Origin: CAZMPJ01 sp964568455
GTDB taxonomy: Bacteria; Margulisbacteria; WOR-1; O2-12-FULL-45-9
Assembly: GCA_964568455.1 (NCBI GenBank)
Contig: CAZMPJ010000002.1
Coordinates: 1-64,000 of the forward strand
Length of the DNA stretch: 64,000 nt
Direction of reading: 5' to 3'
Below, in pieces: positions 25,228 through 35,352 of this stretch. Made by a program: the position numbers and the translations under genes. A model generated the notes under the pieces. The model had not been told where the DNA came from and made no database searches. It worked only from the letters and a program-made list of their open reading frames with translations. The stretch's first letter is position 1. Each line of letters starts with the position of its first letter.

Positions 25228-26300
25228 AGGTATTAGATCGCTATATTTCGATTGAGATAATTGGCCCCTTTTTAATAGGGGTGGTGGGGTTTGTCATGGT
25301 AATGACGGTTGATTTACTGTTTACTATGGCTGACCTCATTATTAATAAAGGGGTTCCGCTTTGGGCCGTGCTCAAGCTTTTAGTTTACAAATTACCCTCT
25401 ATTATGGTGCTTACTTTTCCGGTATCAACTTTATTTGCTACTGCTATGGCTTTAGGCCGTTTTTCTAAAAATAATGAGATTGTGGCTTTGCGCACTTCCG
25501 GGGTTACTATGTTTCGTATTGCCCTGCCGATTTTAGCTATTGGACTTTTAGTTAGCCTAGCTTCTTTTATTACTAACGAAAAAATTGTTCCCCACGCCAA
25601 TCATGTGGCCACCAATATTATCCGGCAGATTATTTACAAGCGACCTCTTCCAGAAGTAAAAGAAAACATCTTTTTTAAAGATGCTTATGATCGCTTTTAT
25701 TATGCTAAGCGCGTAGATATGAAAAACAAGACTATAGACGGCGTAATGGTTTATGAGGTTGTTGGTGAAAAATTTCCTCGTGTTATTTTAGCAGACAAAG
25801 CCCGTTTTGAGGGCCGTATTTGGGAGCTAGAAAACGGCACTCTCCATAAATATGACCAAGAAGGTTTTCTAAAATACGAGGCTTCTTTTTCCGATATAAA
25901 GCTTAATGTTTCTGAAGATGTGCTGGAGTTTTCTAAAAATAAAAACGCAGAAGAAATGAATTCGGGTGAGCTTTCCGGGATGATTGGTATGCTGGAGAGT
26001 GGAGGAGTAAAAACCAACGCCTTGCGCACCGAATTATTTATGAAATATTCTGTGCCTATTACTTGTCTGGTTTTTGCCTTAGTAGGAATACCTTTTTCTC
26101 TGCCTTCTCCTCGGTCGGGTCGGACCTGGGGTTTGATTGTAACTATAGTTTTTATGTTTACTTTTTATGTTTTTGCTTCGGTATTTAGGTCGTTGGGGAG
26201 GGGTGGTATTGTGAGTCCATTTTTTGCGGCGTTTACCCCGCAGCTGACCTTTGCCGCAATTGGAGGGATATTGCTTTTTAAGGAGGGGTGGTATAAATAA
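25224..26300 (+). CDS. LptF/LptG-family LPS export permease (copy 1)
   Basis: Inner-membrane component of the LptB2FG ABC exporter that extracts lipopolysaccharide toward LptC/A/D. 358 residues: an N-terminal three-helix block starting LDRYISIEIIGPFLIG, a periplasmic beta-jellyroll (about 130-240), and three C-terminal helices with SVPITCLVFALVGIPFSL. The YjgP/YjgQ family call is firm; LptF and LptG cannot be separated by eye. A paralogue is encoded at 34255. One-base overlap with the TPR gene. Confidence 0.92.
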   Translation: MKVLDRYISIEIIGPFLIGVVGFVMVMTVDLLFTMADLIINKGVPLWAVLKLLVYKLPSIMVLTFPVSTLFATAMALGRFSKNNEIVALRTSGVTMFRIALPILAIGLLVSLASFITNEKIVPHANHVATNIIRQIIYKRPLPEVKENIFFKDAYDRFYYAKRVDMKNKTIDGVMVYEVVGEKFPRVILADKARFEGRIWELENGTLHKYDQEGFLKYEASFSDIKLNVSEDVLEFSKNKNAEEMNSGELSGMIGMLESGGVKTNALRTELFMKYSVPITCLVFALVGIPFSLPSPRSGRTWGLIVTIVFMFTFYVFASVFRSLGRGGIVSPFFAAFTPQLTFAAIGGILLFKEGWYK

Positions 26301-28636
26301 TGAAAAACCCATCTGCTCTAAGGGAAAGCGCTAAACTTTCTTTAGGCCAAGAGGATTATCGCCTGGCTCAAAAGGGTTTTATGCAAGCCATCAAACTTTG
26401 CCCCCGTCTTCTTCCAGAAGTTATCTTGGATTATGAAAAGGAAATAGAAAAACACCCGGAAAAAATAGGAATTTGGCTTTCTTTGGCCGGTTTTAAGGTG
26501 CAGATCGGTGAAATTGATAATGCCGTCTTAGAACTGGAAGAAGCGCTGGAAAAACACGATAAAAATATTGAAGCTTACAACTTGCTGGGTAAAATTTATA
26601 TAAAACAGGAACGCATTGACGATGCCATTATCCTTTTGGAAAAATCGGTAAGGCAAGGGATAAAAGATATTTCCTTAGCGGAAATTTTAGCTGGAGCTTA
26701 TTTAGAAAAAGGCAGAATAAAAGAAGCAACGCAGTTTTATAATGAAGTTTTAAAATACCGTCCGAGCGATAAAAATATTTTACGAGTACTAGGTGATTTA
26801 TATACTCGCTTAGAAGAATATCATAAGGCGGCAGAGTGTTATCAAAACATGTTCTCTGATGACCCAGAGGTTGGCCGCGAAGTAATTCAGCGTTTAGAGG
26901 AATTATTAAAAAAAAGGGAAGGCAGTATTTATATCCGGGAAATATTGTCTGATATTTATATGAAATCGCTTAAGCCGGAAGAAGCAATAGATAAATTAAA
27001 AGAAATTGTAAGATTAGATCATACTAGGTTGGAAGATGTTACCGTTCGCCTAAAAGGTGTGTTGCGCAATTATCCTGGACACCCAAAAACAAGTTTGGCT
27101 TTGGCAGAAGTTTTGCGCATGCAAGGCAATTACAGCGAAGCTTCTGAAGTTTACCGTACTTTGGCCAAGGATAACCCCGATTATATGGGAAGAGCGATTG
27201 CTGGTTATCAGGATATTTTAGATCTTTGTCCAGAACAAGCCTTGGCCCGGCCTTATTTAGCCGAAAGTTATCTTTTTCAAAAACAAGTAAAAAGCGCTTT
27301 ACAAGAATTTGACCAGATGGTTAAGTATGATCCAAATAATGCTGACATGGTTATTCGCCGTGCTAGAGAAATCTCAAAAAGCCAGCCTCAACTTTTATAT
27401 GCCCATTATGTTTTAGGTCGGGCTTACCTGGCTAAAGGAGACTTGCAAAGGGCACTGGTTGAGGCAGAAAGCATTCTTGCTGTAGACAAAAAATTTATTG
27501 AAGCTTATTTGCTTATTGGCGAAACGTATTATCAAATGAAAATGTCAAGAAAAGCTTGTGAAACTCTTCGCCAGGCATTGGCCATTGATCCCTACAACCG
27601 TTTAGTGCAGGAAAAATATAAAGAAGTTAAAGAAAAAGAGTTGGACCTGGAAATAGCTTCTTTAAAAGAAAAAGTTTCTCAAGATCAATGGAAAATGGCG
27701 TTCCATCTTGATTTAGCCAAGCTTTATCTGCAAAAAGGAGAAGAGGAAACCGCCATCAGGGAATTACAGTTGGCTTTAAAAGAAAAATCCCGCGCGCCTT
27801 TTGCTTATAATTTATTAGGTTGTATTTATCGCGGACAGGGTAGATATGATTTGGCTGCCGCTCAATTTAACCGTGCTTTAGAAATTGCGCCCAAAGAATT
27901 AGCCGAGTTTTCTCGCTCAGTTAAATTTAATATTGGTACCACGCATGAAGCCCTGGGCCAGCTGAAAAAGGCTTTAAAAATATATGAGTCTATTTTGCAA
28001 GAAAACATTGATTTTGGGAATTTAAAAAACAAAGTTAAATATTTAAAATCTACCAGTCTGCAAAGTATGCGTAATCGCGGGCTTTTGGCAGTGGTCTCTT
28101 ATTTTGGCCGGGACGACATTGTTGCAATGTGGGGTAGAGAGGTAAAAACAGGCCGTGGTAAAAAAGAAGAAGTAAGCTTATCCTTTGGGCAAAATCATAA
28201 TACAGATGGTTATGATCTTTTTATGAAAGGAATGTACAAAGCTGCCTTGGAAGAATTTCAATTAGCCGTGCAGCTCGATACTAAATTTGCCAACGGTTTG
28301 AATAATTGGGCGATTGCTCTAGCTAAAGAAGGCCGTTTTAATGACGCTAAATCAAAACTTGAAAAGGCAGTGGATATTAGCCCTAGTTCACCTGTTTTTC
28401 GCAATAATCTGGGTTTGGTTTATTTTATTTTGGGCCATTTAAAAAGTGCAAAAAAGGAAATCGAAAAAGCTTATGCCATTGATCCGGATTCTTCTGCCAT
28501 TGCGATTAATCTAGGAGATGTTTGTTATTTGAAAGGGGATATCGAAACCGCACTTAAGCTTTACCAAAAAGTAGGTAAGTTTGATATGTTATCTGAAATT
28601 GCGGAGCGAAGATTAATTCACAAAACTTCTAATTAA
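26300..28636 (+). CDS. Large tetratricopeptide repeat protein
   Basis: 778 residues made almost wholly of degenerate 34-residue TPR units, for example AYNLLGKIYIKQERIDDAIILLEKSV and AYNLLGCIYRGQGRYDLAAAQFNRALEIAP. A non-TPR insert around 590-640 (SMRNRGLLAVVSYFGRDDIVAMWG) breaks the solenoid. There is no signal peptide or membrane helix, so it is cytoplasmic or peripheral. It sits between an LptF/G gene and the LptD-like gene with one-base junctions, so it may scaffold or regulate envelope export; that role is inference from context only. Confidence 0.85.
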   Translation: MKNPSALRESAKLSLGQEDYRLAQKGFMQAIKLCPRLLPEVILDYEKEIEKHPEKIGIWLSLAGFKVQIGEIDNAVLELEEALEKHDKNIEAYNLLGKIYIKQERIDDAIILLEKSVRQGIKDISLAEILAGAYLEKGRIKEATQFYNEVLKYRPSDKNILRVLGDLYTRLEEYHKAAECYQNMFSDDPEVGREVIQRLEELLKKREGSIYIREILSDIYMKSLKPEEAIDKLKEIVRLDHTRLEDVTVRLKGVLRNYPGHPKTSLALAEVLRMQGNYSEASEVYRTLAKDNPDYMGRAIAGYQDILDLCPEQALARPYLAESYLFQKQVKSALQEFDQMVKYDPNNADMVIRRAREISKSQPQLLYAHYVLGRAYLAKGDLQRALVEAESILAVDKKFIEAYLLIGETYYQMKMSRKACETLRQALAIDPYNRLVQEKYKEVKEKELDLEIASLKEKVSQDQWKMAFHLDLAKLYLQKGEEETAIRELQLALKEKSRAPFAYNLLGCIYRGQGRYDLAAAQFNRALEIAPKELAEFSRSVKFNIGTTHEALGQLKKALKIYESILQENIDFGNLKNKVKYLKSTSLQSMRNRGLLAVVSYFGRDDIVAMWGREVKTGRGKKEEVSLSFGQNHNTDGYDLFMKGMYKAALEEFQLAVQLDTKFANGLNNWAIALAKEGRFNDAKSKLEKAVDISPSSPVFRNNLGLVYFILGHLKSAKKEIEKAYAIDPDSSAIAINLGDVCYLKGDIETALKLYQKVGKFDMLSEIAERRLIHKTSN

Positions 28637-30904
28637 ATGAAACATTCATTGATTATATTTTGTATCTTGTTTCTTGCTTCTTGTGTTTTAGCCGAAGAAA
28701 TCCCAGTAAACATCAAAGCCGAAACCTTAAAATACATTGAAGATACTGGAGTTATTCACGCCACCGGTTCGGTTGAGGTTTACTTAAAAGACGCTTATAT
28801 CAAGTCTGATTCCCTTTTTATTGATCCCAATACTAATATTGCAACTGCAGAGGGAAATGTTTATTTAATTACCAAAAAACACCGAGCTAAAGCAGGCTAT
28901 TTTACTTATAACATTAGTACCGAAGTTTCTTCCTTTGTTAGTTTTGAGGGGGTTGCCGGCCCAGGCCTTCATCTGAGGGTAGGCAAGCTGGAAGAAAGAA
29001 ATAAAAATTATTTTGGCGAACAGGGATTTATTACTACTTGTGATTATGAAGAAGAGCATTATTATAATGTTGCCCAAAAAGTTGAATATTATCCTGAAGA
29101 TAAAATTATTGGCTATAACGTTACTACTTATGTGGGTAGGGTGCCTATTTTTTGGACACCCTATTTAATCTATGATATCAACGAGAAGCAAAAAACTAAC
29201 TGGCAGATTGGCCATAACGGTGTTGAAGGTGATTATGTTAAATCAAGCTGGCGATATCCTTTAGGCATCCTTTACCTGGATTATATGGAAAAAAAGGGTT
29301 TTGGTAAAGGGACTAGTCTTGATTATGCGATTGCGGGGTTTGGGTTGGGAAGCCTTTATTTATATCATTTGCAGGAAAATGATACTAATACTACTGACTG
29401 GATAACCAAAATCAGGCATGCAAAACAGCTTGATGCCAATACCAAACTCAATTTTAACCATGATTACATAGTTACTTATTTAATTCCTTCCGGCAGGCGT
29501 GACCAAACTGCGGTTAATATTAATTTAAATCATAAAAGTGATTCGAAATGGAACATTAAAATGGATAGTCTTGATGATCGTATGGGTTCCTTGGGTAAAT
29601 ATACGTTAGGACTAAATCATTATTACGACAAAGCCACTACTAATTATTACTATGATTATAATTATTTAAAAAAAGATCCGGAATGGAGAAGACTTAGCCA
29701 GCGGTTTTATCATCGAAGACCTTTGGGCTTTAGCAATGGTAATTTTACTACTCGAATTAACTATTCCAGCAATAAGGCTAGTGAAGGGGCGCCGGCTGAC
29801 CAGATCATGGAGCCAATGGTAGAATTTACTGGTAAGGAGAAATATTTTTCCTGGAAATTAACCGAAAACTTGTATGTGGATGTAGACGGAGCAGAATATC
29901 AAGACGATGCCGACCACCAATATTTAGAAAAACTGCCAGAACTGGATATTAATTTAAATTCTTACAATACTCCGTTTTTTAGATTAAGGCCTTCTTTTGG
30001 TTATGGTTATTATCACGAAGTAAAATATTTAGCTGCCATGCGTGGCAACCGTGACTTTGCTACTTCAAGATACCGAGGTACTTTGAATGCGGATAAGAAT
30101 TTTCGAGTGGGCCGATGGTCAAGGTTAACTTTGCGAGCAGGCATCGACCAATTTCAATATGGGCCTGGAGACCAATTATACGCTTATCGTGAAGGAGTAA
30201 ATTTAAGGACAAATGCGGGAGGATTTTTCCGCAATAACATCGACTATAAAAAAGGCTATACCAATGGTAATACTCCTTTTTTGTTTGACCAAATCGGTAC
30301 CCGCTATAATAGCATAAACGAAAAAATGACTTTTTATTATCTCAGTAATTTTAACTGGAGTACCACCGGCGGATATAATTGGCAAACCTATAAATGGTTT
30401 GATGTGATGACCAGTCTTTTAATCCGACCCAACAGTGTTTTTTATTGGAGTCTAAGGACTGGTTGGGATCTTGAAAACACGGTTTATAAGGATTTGGTTC
30501 AACGTTTTACCGTAAATCCGGCTAGTTATCTGGGGTTGCAGTTTGCCACGGTTTCCAGTTTAAATAATGGTGAAATGAGATCAGGCAGTATTTTATATAA
30601 TTTTAAATTGCTTGAAGGGCAAAAAAATGAGTGGAAAGTACAACTTAGGCAGGTGCTGGATACTACCTCAAGAGAATTTAAGCTGCGTGATATAATGGTG
30701 GTTAAAGATTTACATTGTTGGCGGCTAACCTATACTTATTCAGATTACAGAAAAGAATTCAGCTTAAAAGTTAGCTTAGATGCTTTTCCTGATGATCCAG
30801 TTGGTTTTGCTACCGGCAAAGGTTTTCATTATGAGGGTGCGGAAAGAAGACTTAATGAGATGAAAAATGAATTAAAACCCGAAGGATCAATTAAAAGGTA
30901 TTAA
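28637..30904 (+). CDS. lptD: LptD-like LPS-assembly outer-membrane protein with LptA-like N-terminal domain
   Basis: 755 residues. Signal peptide, then an OstA/LptA beta-jellyroll (about 22-130: IKAETLKYIEDTGVIHATGSVEVYLKD), then the LptD signature region (TTCDYEEEHYYNVAQ, TYVGRVPIFWTPYLIYD). A long beta-barrel rich in alternating aromatic residues follows to the end. LptD inserts LPS into the outer leaflet with the lipoprotein LptE; the lipoprotein gene starting at the next base position (30904) could fill that role. Only scattered cysteines remain, so the E. coli disulfide pattern is not conserved. The signal peptide is built by a heptanucleotide repeat. Confidence 0.88.
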   Translation: MKHSLIIFCILFLASCVLAEEIPVNIKAETLKYIEDTGVIHATGSVEVYLKDAYIKSDSLFIDPNTNIATAEGNVYLITKKHRAKAGYFTYNISTEVSSFVSFEGVAGPGLHLRVGKLEERNKNYFGEQGFITTCDYEEEHYYNVAQKVEYYPEDKIIGYNVTTYVGRVPIFWTPYLIYDINEKQKTNWQIGHNGVEGDYVKSSWRYPLGILYLDYMEKKGFGKGTSLDYAIAGFGLGSLYLYHLQENDTNTTDWITKIRHAKQLDANTKLNFNHDYIVTYLIPSGRRDQTAVNINLNHKSDSKWNIKMDSLDDRMGSLGKYTLGLNHYYDKATTNYYYDYNYLKKDPEWRRLSQRFYHRRPLGFSNGNFTTRINYSSNKASEGAPADQIMEPMVEFTGKEKYFSWKLTENLYVDVDGAEYQDDADHQYLEKLPELDINLNSYNTPFFRLRPSFGYGYYHEVKYLAAMRGNRDFATSRYRGTLNADKNFRVGRWSRLTLRAGIDQFQYGPGDQLYAYREGVNLRTNAGGFFRNNIDYKKGYTNGNTPFLFDQIGTRYNSINEKMTFYYLSNFNWSTTGGYNWQTYKWFDVMTSLLIRPNSVFYWSLRTGWDLENTVYKDLVQRFTVNPASYLGLQFATVSSLNNGEMRSGSILYNFKLLEGQKNEWKVQLRQVLDTTSREFKLRDIMVVKDLHCWRLTYTYSDYRKEFSLKVSLDAFPDDPVGFATGKGFHYEGAERRLNEMKNELKPEGSIKRY
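28656..28683. repeat. Heptanucleotide tandem repeat encoding the LptD-like signal peptide
   Basis: Four units TATTTTG, TATCTTG, TTTCTTG, CTTCTTG, encoding the hydrophobic core IFCILFLASC. Unit type matches that in the PorV-like gene. Confidence 0.75.
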
Positions 30905-31545
30905 TGAGAAATAAATTTTTTATATTCTTTATATTGTTGGTTTTTGTTGGGGGTTGTGCTAAGACAGTTACTCCTTTAGTAACTTTTGGAGAACAGATGA
31001 TTGTAACGGTAACCATGCGGGGCACGATTGATGTTATTAATAGTCGCTATTTCTTGGTTTTGAGTTCCAGTTCCAGCCTAAATGTTCCTCTTCCTCCGCC
31101 GGATAATGTGGAATATGAAATGATTGAACCGGGCACGGAGCCAGTGCAAGGATCAGAAGAAGCTTATTACACAGATTATTATTCTACCTGGAGCGGCTAT
31201 TTAATTGCTGAGCCGGGTGGTTATTATCTTGTGCCTGGTCCATTTGTGCAAGGTCAAATTACTACTAGAGAATCTTTGGCTTTTATCGACCAGATCAATA
31301 ATACTTTAACTTACAGTTTTGACGTAAGCAAGATATTTGGCACTACTGTTCCAGATGATATTTATTTTGATGTAGTCAGTGTTGATTGGCCAGATGGCCA
31401 GAAAAAACTATCGCAGGATCATTTAACTTCAACCAATGCTTATATTTCCAAAATTTCTGGTTCAATTATTGAAATAGATGATGGAATAGATAGCGAGCTG
31501 GCAGCTGATCTTGATATAATAAGCTGCAAAGCAGAGATGCAATGA
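30904..31545 (+). CDS. Lipoprotein of unknown function
   Basis: 213 residues with a type II signal peptide ending in the lipobox VGGC (Cys about 17). The mature part is rich in Ser/Tyr/Asp with predicted beta content; no family recognised. It starts one base inside the LptD-like stop and overlaps lnt by four bases. Its position suggests an LptE-like partner of LptD, but I see no sequence evidence for that. Confidence 0.75.
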   Translation: MRNKFFIFFILLVFVGGCAKTVTPLVTFGEQMIVTVTMRGTIDVINSRYFLVLSSSSSLNVPLPPPDNVEYEMIEPGTEPVQGSEEAYYTDYYSTWSGYLIAEPGGYYLVPGPFVQGQITTRESLAFIDQINNTLTYSFDVSKIFGTTVPDDIYFDVVSVDWPDGQKKLSQDHLTSTNAYISKISGSIIEIDDGIDSELAADLDIISCKAEMQ

Positions 31546-32906
31546 TGAGTATATTATCAGCTATTTTATTAGCCTTAGCTTTTCCAAAAACTGCTTGGTT
31601 TTGGCTGGCTTGGGTTGCCTTGGTCCCGTTTTTTATAGTTTTATTTAAAACTTCTTCCTGGAAACAAGCTTTAGGCCGGGGTTTTGTTTTTGGTTTAGTT
31701 TTTTTTGGTATAAATTTATTCTGGATTAACACGCTTAACCGTTTTGTGGGTTATTGGGCGATACTGGGTTGGTTGGCCTTGATTGTTTTTCAGGCTTTAT
31801 TCCTAGCTCTATTTGCCTTTTTAGCTTATTTCATAATAAGCAATGTGCAGAAAAAAACAATTAAATTAATTGGCATTGCTTTAGTTTGGGTGGGGGTTGA
31901 ATATCTACGAGCTTTGGGAATATTTGGTATAACTGGGGGTGGAGTGGGTTATACGCAAGCGCCTTTTACACTTTTAATTCAAATTGCTTTTTTTACTTCG
32001 GTTTACGGGATAAGTTTTCTAGTGGTTTTATTTAATGCTGCTTTAGCCGCTTTTATTTTAAACCGTAAAAACTGGCTGGCATTACTGATTGCCATTGTTT
32101 TAATTGGGGCTTGCGTTGGTTATAGTGGCCAAGTTTTAGATCAAGATAAAACTGATTATATTGAATTAGCTTTAATCCAGCCCAATATTGATCAAATAGA
32201 AAAAATGAATCCAGCCAGTATTGGTAAGGTTTTTAAAGTCCACAAAGAGCTTAGTTTGCAGGCGGCAAAATCAAATCCTCAAGTCATTATCTGGCCGGAA
32301 ACTTCCGTGTTTACTTATTTATTAAAAGACCAGGGTTATTTTGGAAGATTAAAAAAACTAGCGGCTACGACCGAGGCTTGGCTAATTATTGGGACTCCTC
32401 ATTATGAAAAATCAAACCAGTCTTATAATGCTATTGTTTCTATTTCCCCTTCCGGAGAAGTTGTTTCCACTTATTATAAGCAGCACTTGGTGCCTTTTGG
32501 TGAATACTTGCCTTTTAGAAAAATATTATTCCCTTTGCTTAAAAGTGTGGGTTATTTTAATTATGACTATGCTGAGGGAAAAAAATATAATAATTTAAAA
32601 GTTGACAATTTAAATTTAACTGTTTCTATTTGTTTTGAGTCAACCTTTCCCTGGTTAATTAAAAAAAGGGTGGGCCCGGATACTGATTTTATCTTAAATT
32701 TAACAAACGATGCCTGGTTTGATGATTCTTCTGCTCTTTATCAGCATTTGGATTCTAATATTTTCCGGGCAGTAGAAAACCGCAAGTATTTTGTGCAAGT
32801 AGGCAACACGGGGATCACTACTCTTATTGATCCTTACGGGAGAGTTTTACAGAAAACACAAGTTAATGAGCAGAAGGTGCTACAGATTAAGATACCGCTT
32901 CGCTAA
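31542..32906 (+). CDS. lnt: Apolipoprotein N-acyltransferase
   Basis: Adds the third acyl chain to the N-terminus of diacylglyceryl lipoproteins in the inner membrane. 454 residues: about six to seven N-terminal helices, then a periplasmic nitrilase domain with its Glu-Lys-Cys triad visible as IIWPETSVF, YYKQHLVPFGEYLPF and SICFEST. LTNDAWF and ENRKYFVQVGNTG are also family-typical. The 3' end overlaps the converging YqgF-like gene by 27 bases. Completes the Lgt-LspA-Lnt set. Confidence 0.95.
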   Translation: MMSILSAILLALAFPKTAWFWLAWVALVPFFIVLFKTSSWKQALGRGFVFGLVFFGINLFWINTLNRFVGYWAILGWLALIVFQALFLALFAFLAYFIISNVQKKTIKLIGIALVWVGVEYLRALGIFGITGGGVGYTQAPFTLLIQIAFFTSVYGISFLVVLFNAALAAFILNRKNWLALLIAIVLIGACVGYSGQVLDQDKTDYIELALIQPNIDQIEKMNPASIGKVFKVHKELSLQAAKSNPQVIIWPETSVFTYLLKDQGYFGRLKKLAATTEAWLIIGTPHYEKSNQSYNAIVSISPSGEVVSTYYKQHLVPFGEYLPFRKILFPLLKSVGYFNYDYAEGKKYNNLKVDNLNLTVSICFESTFPWLIKKRVGPDTDFILNLTNDAWFDDSSALYQHLDSNIFRAVENRKYFVQVGNTGITTLIDPYGRVLQKTQVNEQKVLQIKIPLR

Positions 32907-33245
32907 AATTATCGCCGCATAATTATCTATTGGTTCTGAGATGATGCGTAAACTTTCGGGGATAAATTTCCAGATTCCTTTTGGTTGATTCTCTTGCCAA
33001 TATAATTTACGAGCTTCTAAGGTAGAGTTTTTTTCAGAAATAAGCTCTATTTCAATATTACTCAAACTTTTTATAATTTCTTTGCCCGAAGCACTGTTTC
33101 CCATAATGATTTTATGGTTTGACTGTTTTCTGATTAAATCTAATATGTCAGAGCGAGGAACTATTTTATGTTCAATAATTTTGCCACTGTTTTCTACTAG
33201 GGCAATTCCGCATTTTTCACTTCCCGGATCAATAGCTAATATCAT
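32880..33245 (-). CDS. RNase H-fold protein, YqgF/RuvC-like
   Basis: 121 residues. MILAIDPGSEKCGIALVE is the first RNase H-fold strand with its catalytic Asp; ISEKNSTLEAR supplies a Glu and ISEPIDNYAAI the C-terminal Asp, as in YqgF and RuvC. Proteins of this length next to a DUF3084 gene occur in cyanobacteria and Firmicutes, where they are annotated as YqgF/RuvC-like resolvases; nuclease activity is untested. Overlaps the DUF3084 start by four bases. Confidence 0.8.
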   Translation of the reverse strand: MILAIDPGSEKCGIALVENSGKIIEHKIVPRSDILDLIRKQSNHKIIMGNSASGKEIIKSLSNIEIELISEKNSTLEARKLYWQENQPKGIWKFIPESLRIISEPIDNYAAIILAKRYLNL

Positions 33246-34258
33246 TGGTAGTAAATCTTAAAATCAATTTCCAAGGGGCCGATGGAAAAGGTTTTTTGTC
33301 GGGCCATAGTTTTTAAGATAACTCCCTTGTTGTACATTTTGATTTTTTTAGACAAATCAAATATTTCAGAATAGGGGATGCTGCCGATTGAGCCGTCTGA
33401 TCCGGGAACAATGCCTGCTTCTTTAGCGATAGCATGGGTATTAGCTAGTAATTGTTTGATTAGTTGTTCGATTTCAGGAGTGGAAAGATTGGCCGGTATA
33501 GTAAGGCTGGCAATTTCTTCGTTTTTTGTGTAAATCAAACTATTTTTTTCTATTTCAAAACGAACATTAGCCGACTCACCCCATAAAGTGTTTTGACTGA
33601 CTACCACTTTAACAATGTTTTCTCCGCTGCGAGTTTGGAGCAGTGCCACCGTATTATTAAAATCTTTTGGTTCAATGATAATCAAAGGTTTGTCTGATTC
33701 AAAGCCTAGCCCTCTGATATAAAAATCTGCAGCAGAAAGAATTTGTTTTAGTCCGCTTTCCAGTTTGTCTTTTTCTGGCCCGGCCTGGATAACGGAAGTG
33801 ATTAAAACATCGTCCACCCTAAATAATACCGAACCTTCTCTTGAAAGTTTAATTTCTTTTTCCAGGCTTTTTTTGGTTTTATGTAGTTGGTTAATATCTT
33901 TTTGGGATTTTTCCAGTTCTTTTTTGCTTTTTTCCAATTCTTGATCAATTTGTTCTTTCTCGGCTATTTTTTCTTTTATTTCAGCTTGTTGAGTTTGCAG
34001 AGTGTTTTTTAGTTGATCCAATCCAAAAAATGCGGTGCGCGCGTCTTGAGATACCGCCAAGATGATTGATATGGTAATTAAAGTAATCAAGATCCCGGTT
34101 AAAACAGTAAAAATAATAGCAGTATATCTTGGCCTTAGTTTTAAAAAAGAAAGTCTTTTTCTGCCAATTGAGCGTCCAATATAATCGCCAATATAAGCAA
34201 TTGCCGCGCTAACTATTATCAGCAAAAGTATAATTCTGGTTCCAAAACTAAAAATCAT
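33242..34258 (-). CDS. DUF3084 family membrane protein
   Basis: 338 residues: two N-terminal membrane helices flanking GDYIGRSIGRKRLSFLKLRPRYTA, a coiled coil (about 85-145, heptads of Leu/Lys/Glu), then a soluble domain with REGSVLFRVDDVL. This is the DUF3084 layout best known in cyanobacteria; function unknown. It overlaps both neighbours by four bases in lptB-LptF/G-DUF3084-YqgF-like, which implies a role linked to envelope transport. Confidence 0.88.
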   Translation of the reverse strand: MIFSFGTRIILLLIIVSAAIAYIGDYIGRSIGRKRLSFLKLRPRYTAIIFTVLTGILITLITISIILAVSQDARTAFFGLDQLKNTLQTQQAEIKEKIAEKEQIDQELEKSKKELEKSQKDINQLHKTKKSLEKEIKLSREGSVLFRVDDVLITSVIQAGPEKDKLESGLKQILSAADFYIRGLGFESDKPLIIIEPKDFNNTVALLQTRSGENIVKVVVSQNTLWGESANVRFEIEKNSLIYTKNEEIASLTIPANLSTPEIEQLIKQLLANTHAIAKEAGIVPGSDGSIGSIPYSEIFDLSKKIKMYNKGVILKTMARQKTFSIGPLEIDFKIYYQ

Positions 34259-35352
34259 TGTATTGTAGCCTTGGTTAGAATTCGCCAGCCTACAAAGGCG
34301 GTAATAAAATTGGGCATCCAGGCTGCCAGAAAGGGGGAGATGACTTTTAATTCCCCAATAGCTATGCTAATAAAAGTAACAATGTAGTAAAAGAAAATTA
34401 CTATTATAGAAAGTCCCAGGCCCATTGAAGAAGATGAGCGCCGGGGAGAAAGTCCCAAAGGAGCTCCCAACAAGGCAAAAACCAAACAGGCAAAGGGCAG
34501 GGCTGTCTTAATATTAAGCTGGATCTTAAAATCAGTGACATCGGTCCCCATTTTTTCTTTTAAAGCGATAAACTTTCTTAGTTCTCTAATGGTCATTTCG
34601 TCTGGATTGCGATCGCCAATATAAAAGTCGGCCGGAGTATATTTAATAGCAATGGATTGTTCTTCGAATTTAATTAAATGTTTATACTCTCCGCTTTCCG
34701 CGATCACATAAATGATGCCGTCTTCAAATTTCCAGGTATTATCTTTTGACTGCCACTTAGCTTGCTTGGCAGTCAAAATTTGGCTAAGTTTCCCATCACT
34801 AAATTCCTGCACAATAACATCATTCATGGTGCTGCCGGTAATATTTTCCGCGTAAAAAATGCGTTTTAAAACCCCGTTTTTGAGTTCCGGCACAAAAACA
34901 TTATTTTGTATTTTAGGGCTGTGCTTAGTTGAAGTCTCAAGCAGTAAGTTTTTGGATGCCTTGTTTGATTCCGGTACCACAATTTCCGAAAAAGCCAGGT
35001 TGGTTAACGAAACCAGCAAGCCTAAAAATAATACTGGATACATTAGGCGAGTAAGGGAGATACCAGAAGCTCTAAAAGCCACAACCTCGCTATTGGCAGA
35101 GAGCCTGCCAAAGGCTAGCAAAGCAGCCAGTAGCATTGCCATGGGAAAGATATAAATTACAATGCTAGGAAGCCGATAAATAAAAATTTGCAATGCTACT
35201 AAAAGTGGCATGCCTCTTAAAATTACTGCCCGAACCAGTTCAAATAGGATCATGCTGGCAGAAAGGATGGCGGTAAAGGAGCCTAAACCGAAAATAAAAG
35301 GTTCAAACAATTCTTTGAAAATATAGCGGTCGATGATCTTGATTTTAATCAA
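34255..35352 (-). CDS. LptF/LptG-family LPS export permease (copy 2)
   Basis: 365 residues with the YjgP/YjgQ arrangement: IIDRYIFKELFEPFIFG start, three N-terminal helices, a periplasmic jellyroll, and C-terminal helices with ALPFACLVFALLGAPLGLSPRRSSSSMG. It overlaps lptB by four bases and probably pairs with LptB directly. With copy 1 at 25224 the genome has the two permeases needed for a LptB2FG heterodimer, split between two operons. Confidence 0.92.
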   Translation of the reverse strand: MIKIKIIDRYIFKELFEPFIFGLGSFTAILSASMILFELVRAVILRGMPLLVALQIFIYRLPSIVIYIFPMAMLLAALLAFGRLSANSEVVAFRASGISLTRLMYPVLFLGLLVSLTNLAFSEIVVPESNKASKNLLLETSTKHSPKIQNNVFVPELKNGVLKRIFYAENITGSTMNDVIVQEFSDGKLSQILTAKQAKWQSKDNTWKFEDGIIYVIAESGEYKHLIKFEEQSIAIKYTPADFYIGDRNPDEMTIRELRKFIALKEKMGTDVTDFKIQLNIKTALPFACLVFALLGAPLGLSPRRSSSSMGLGLSIIVIFFYYIVTFISIAIGELKVISPFLAAWMPNFITAFVGWRILTKATIQ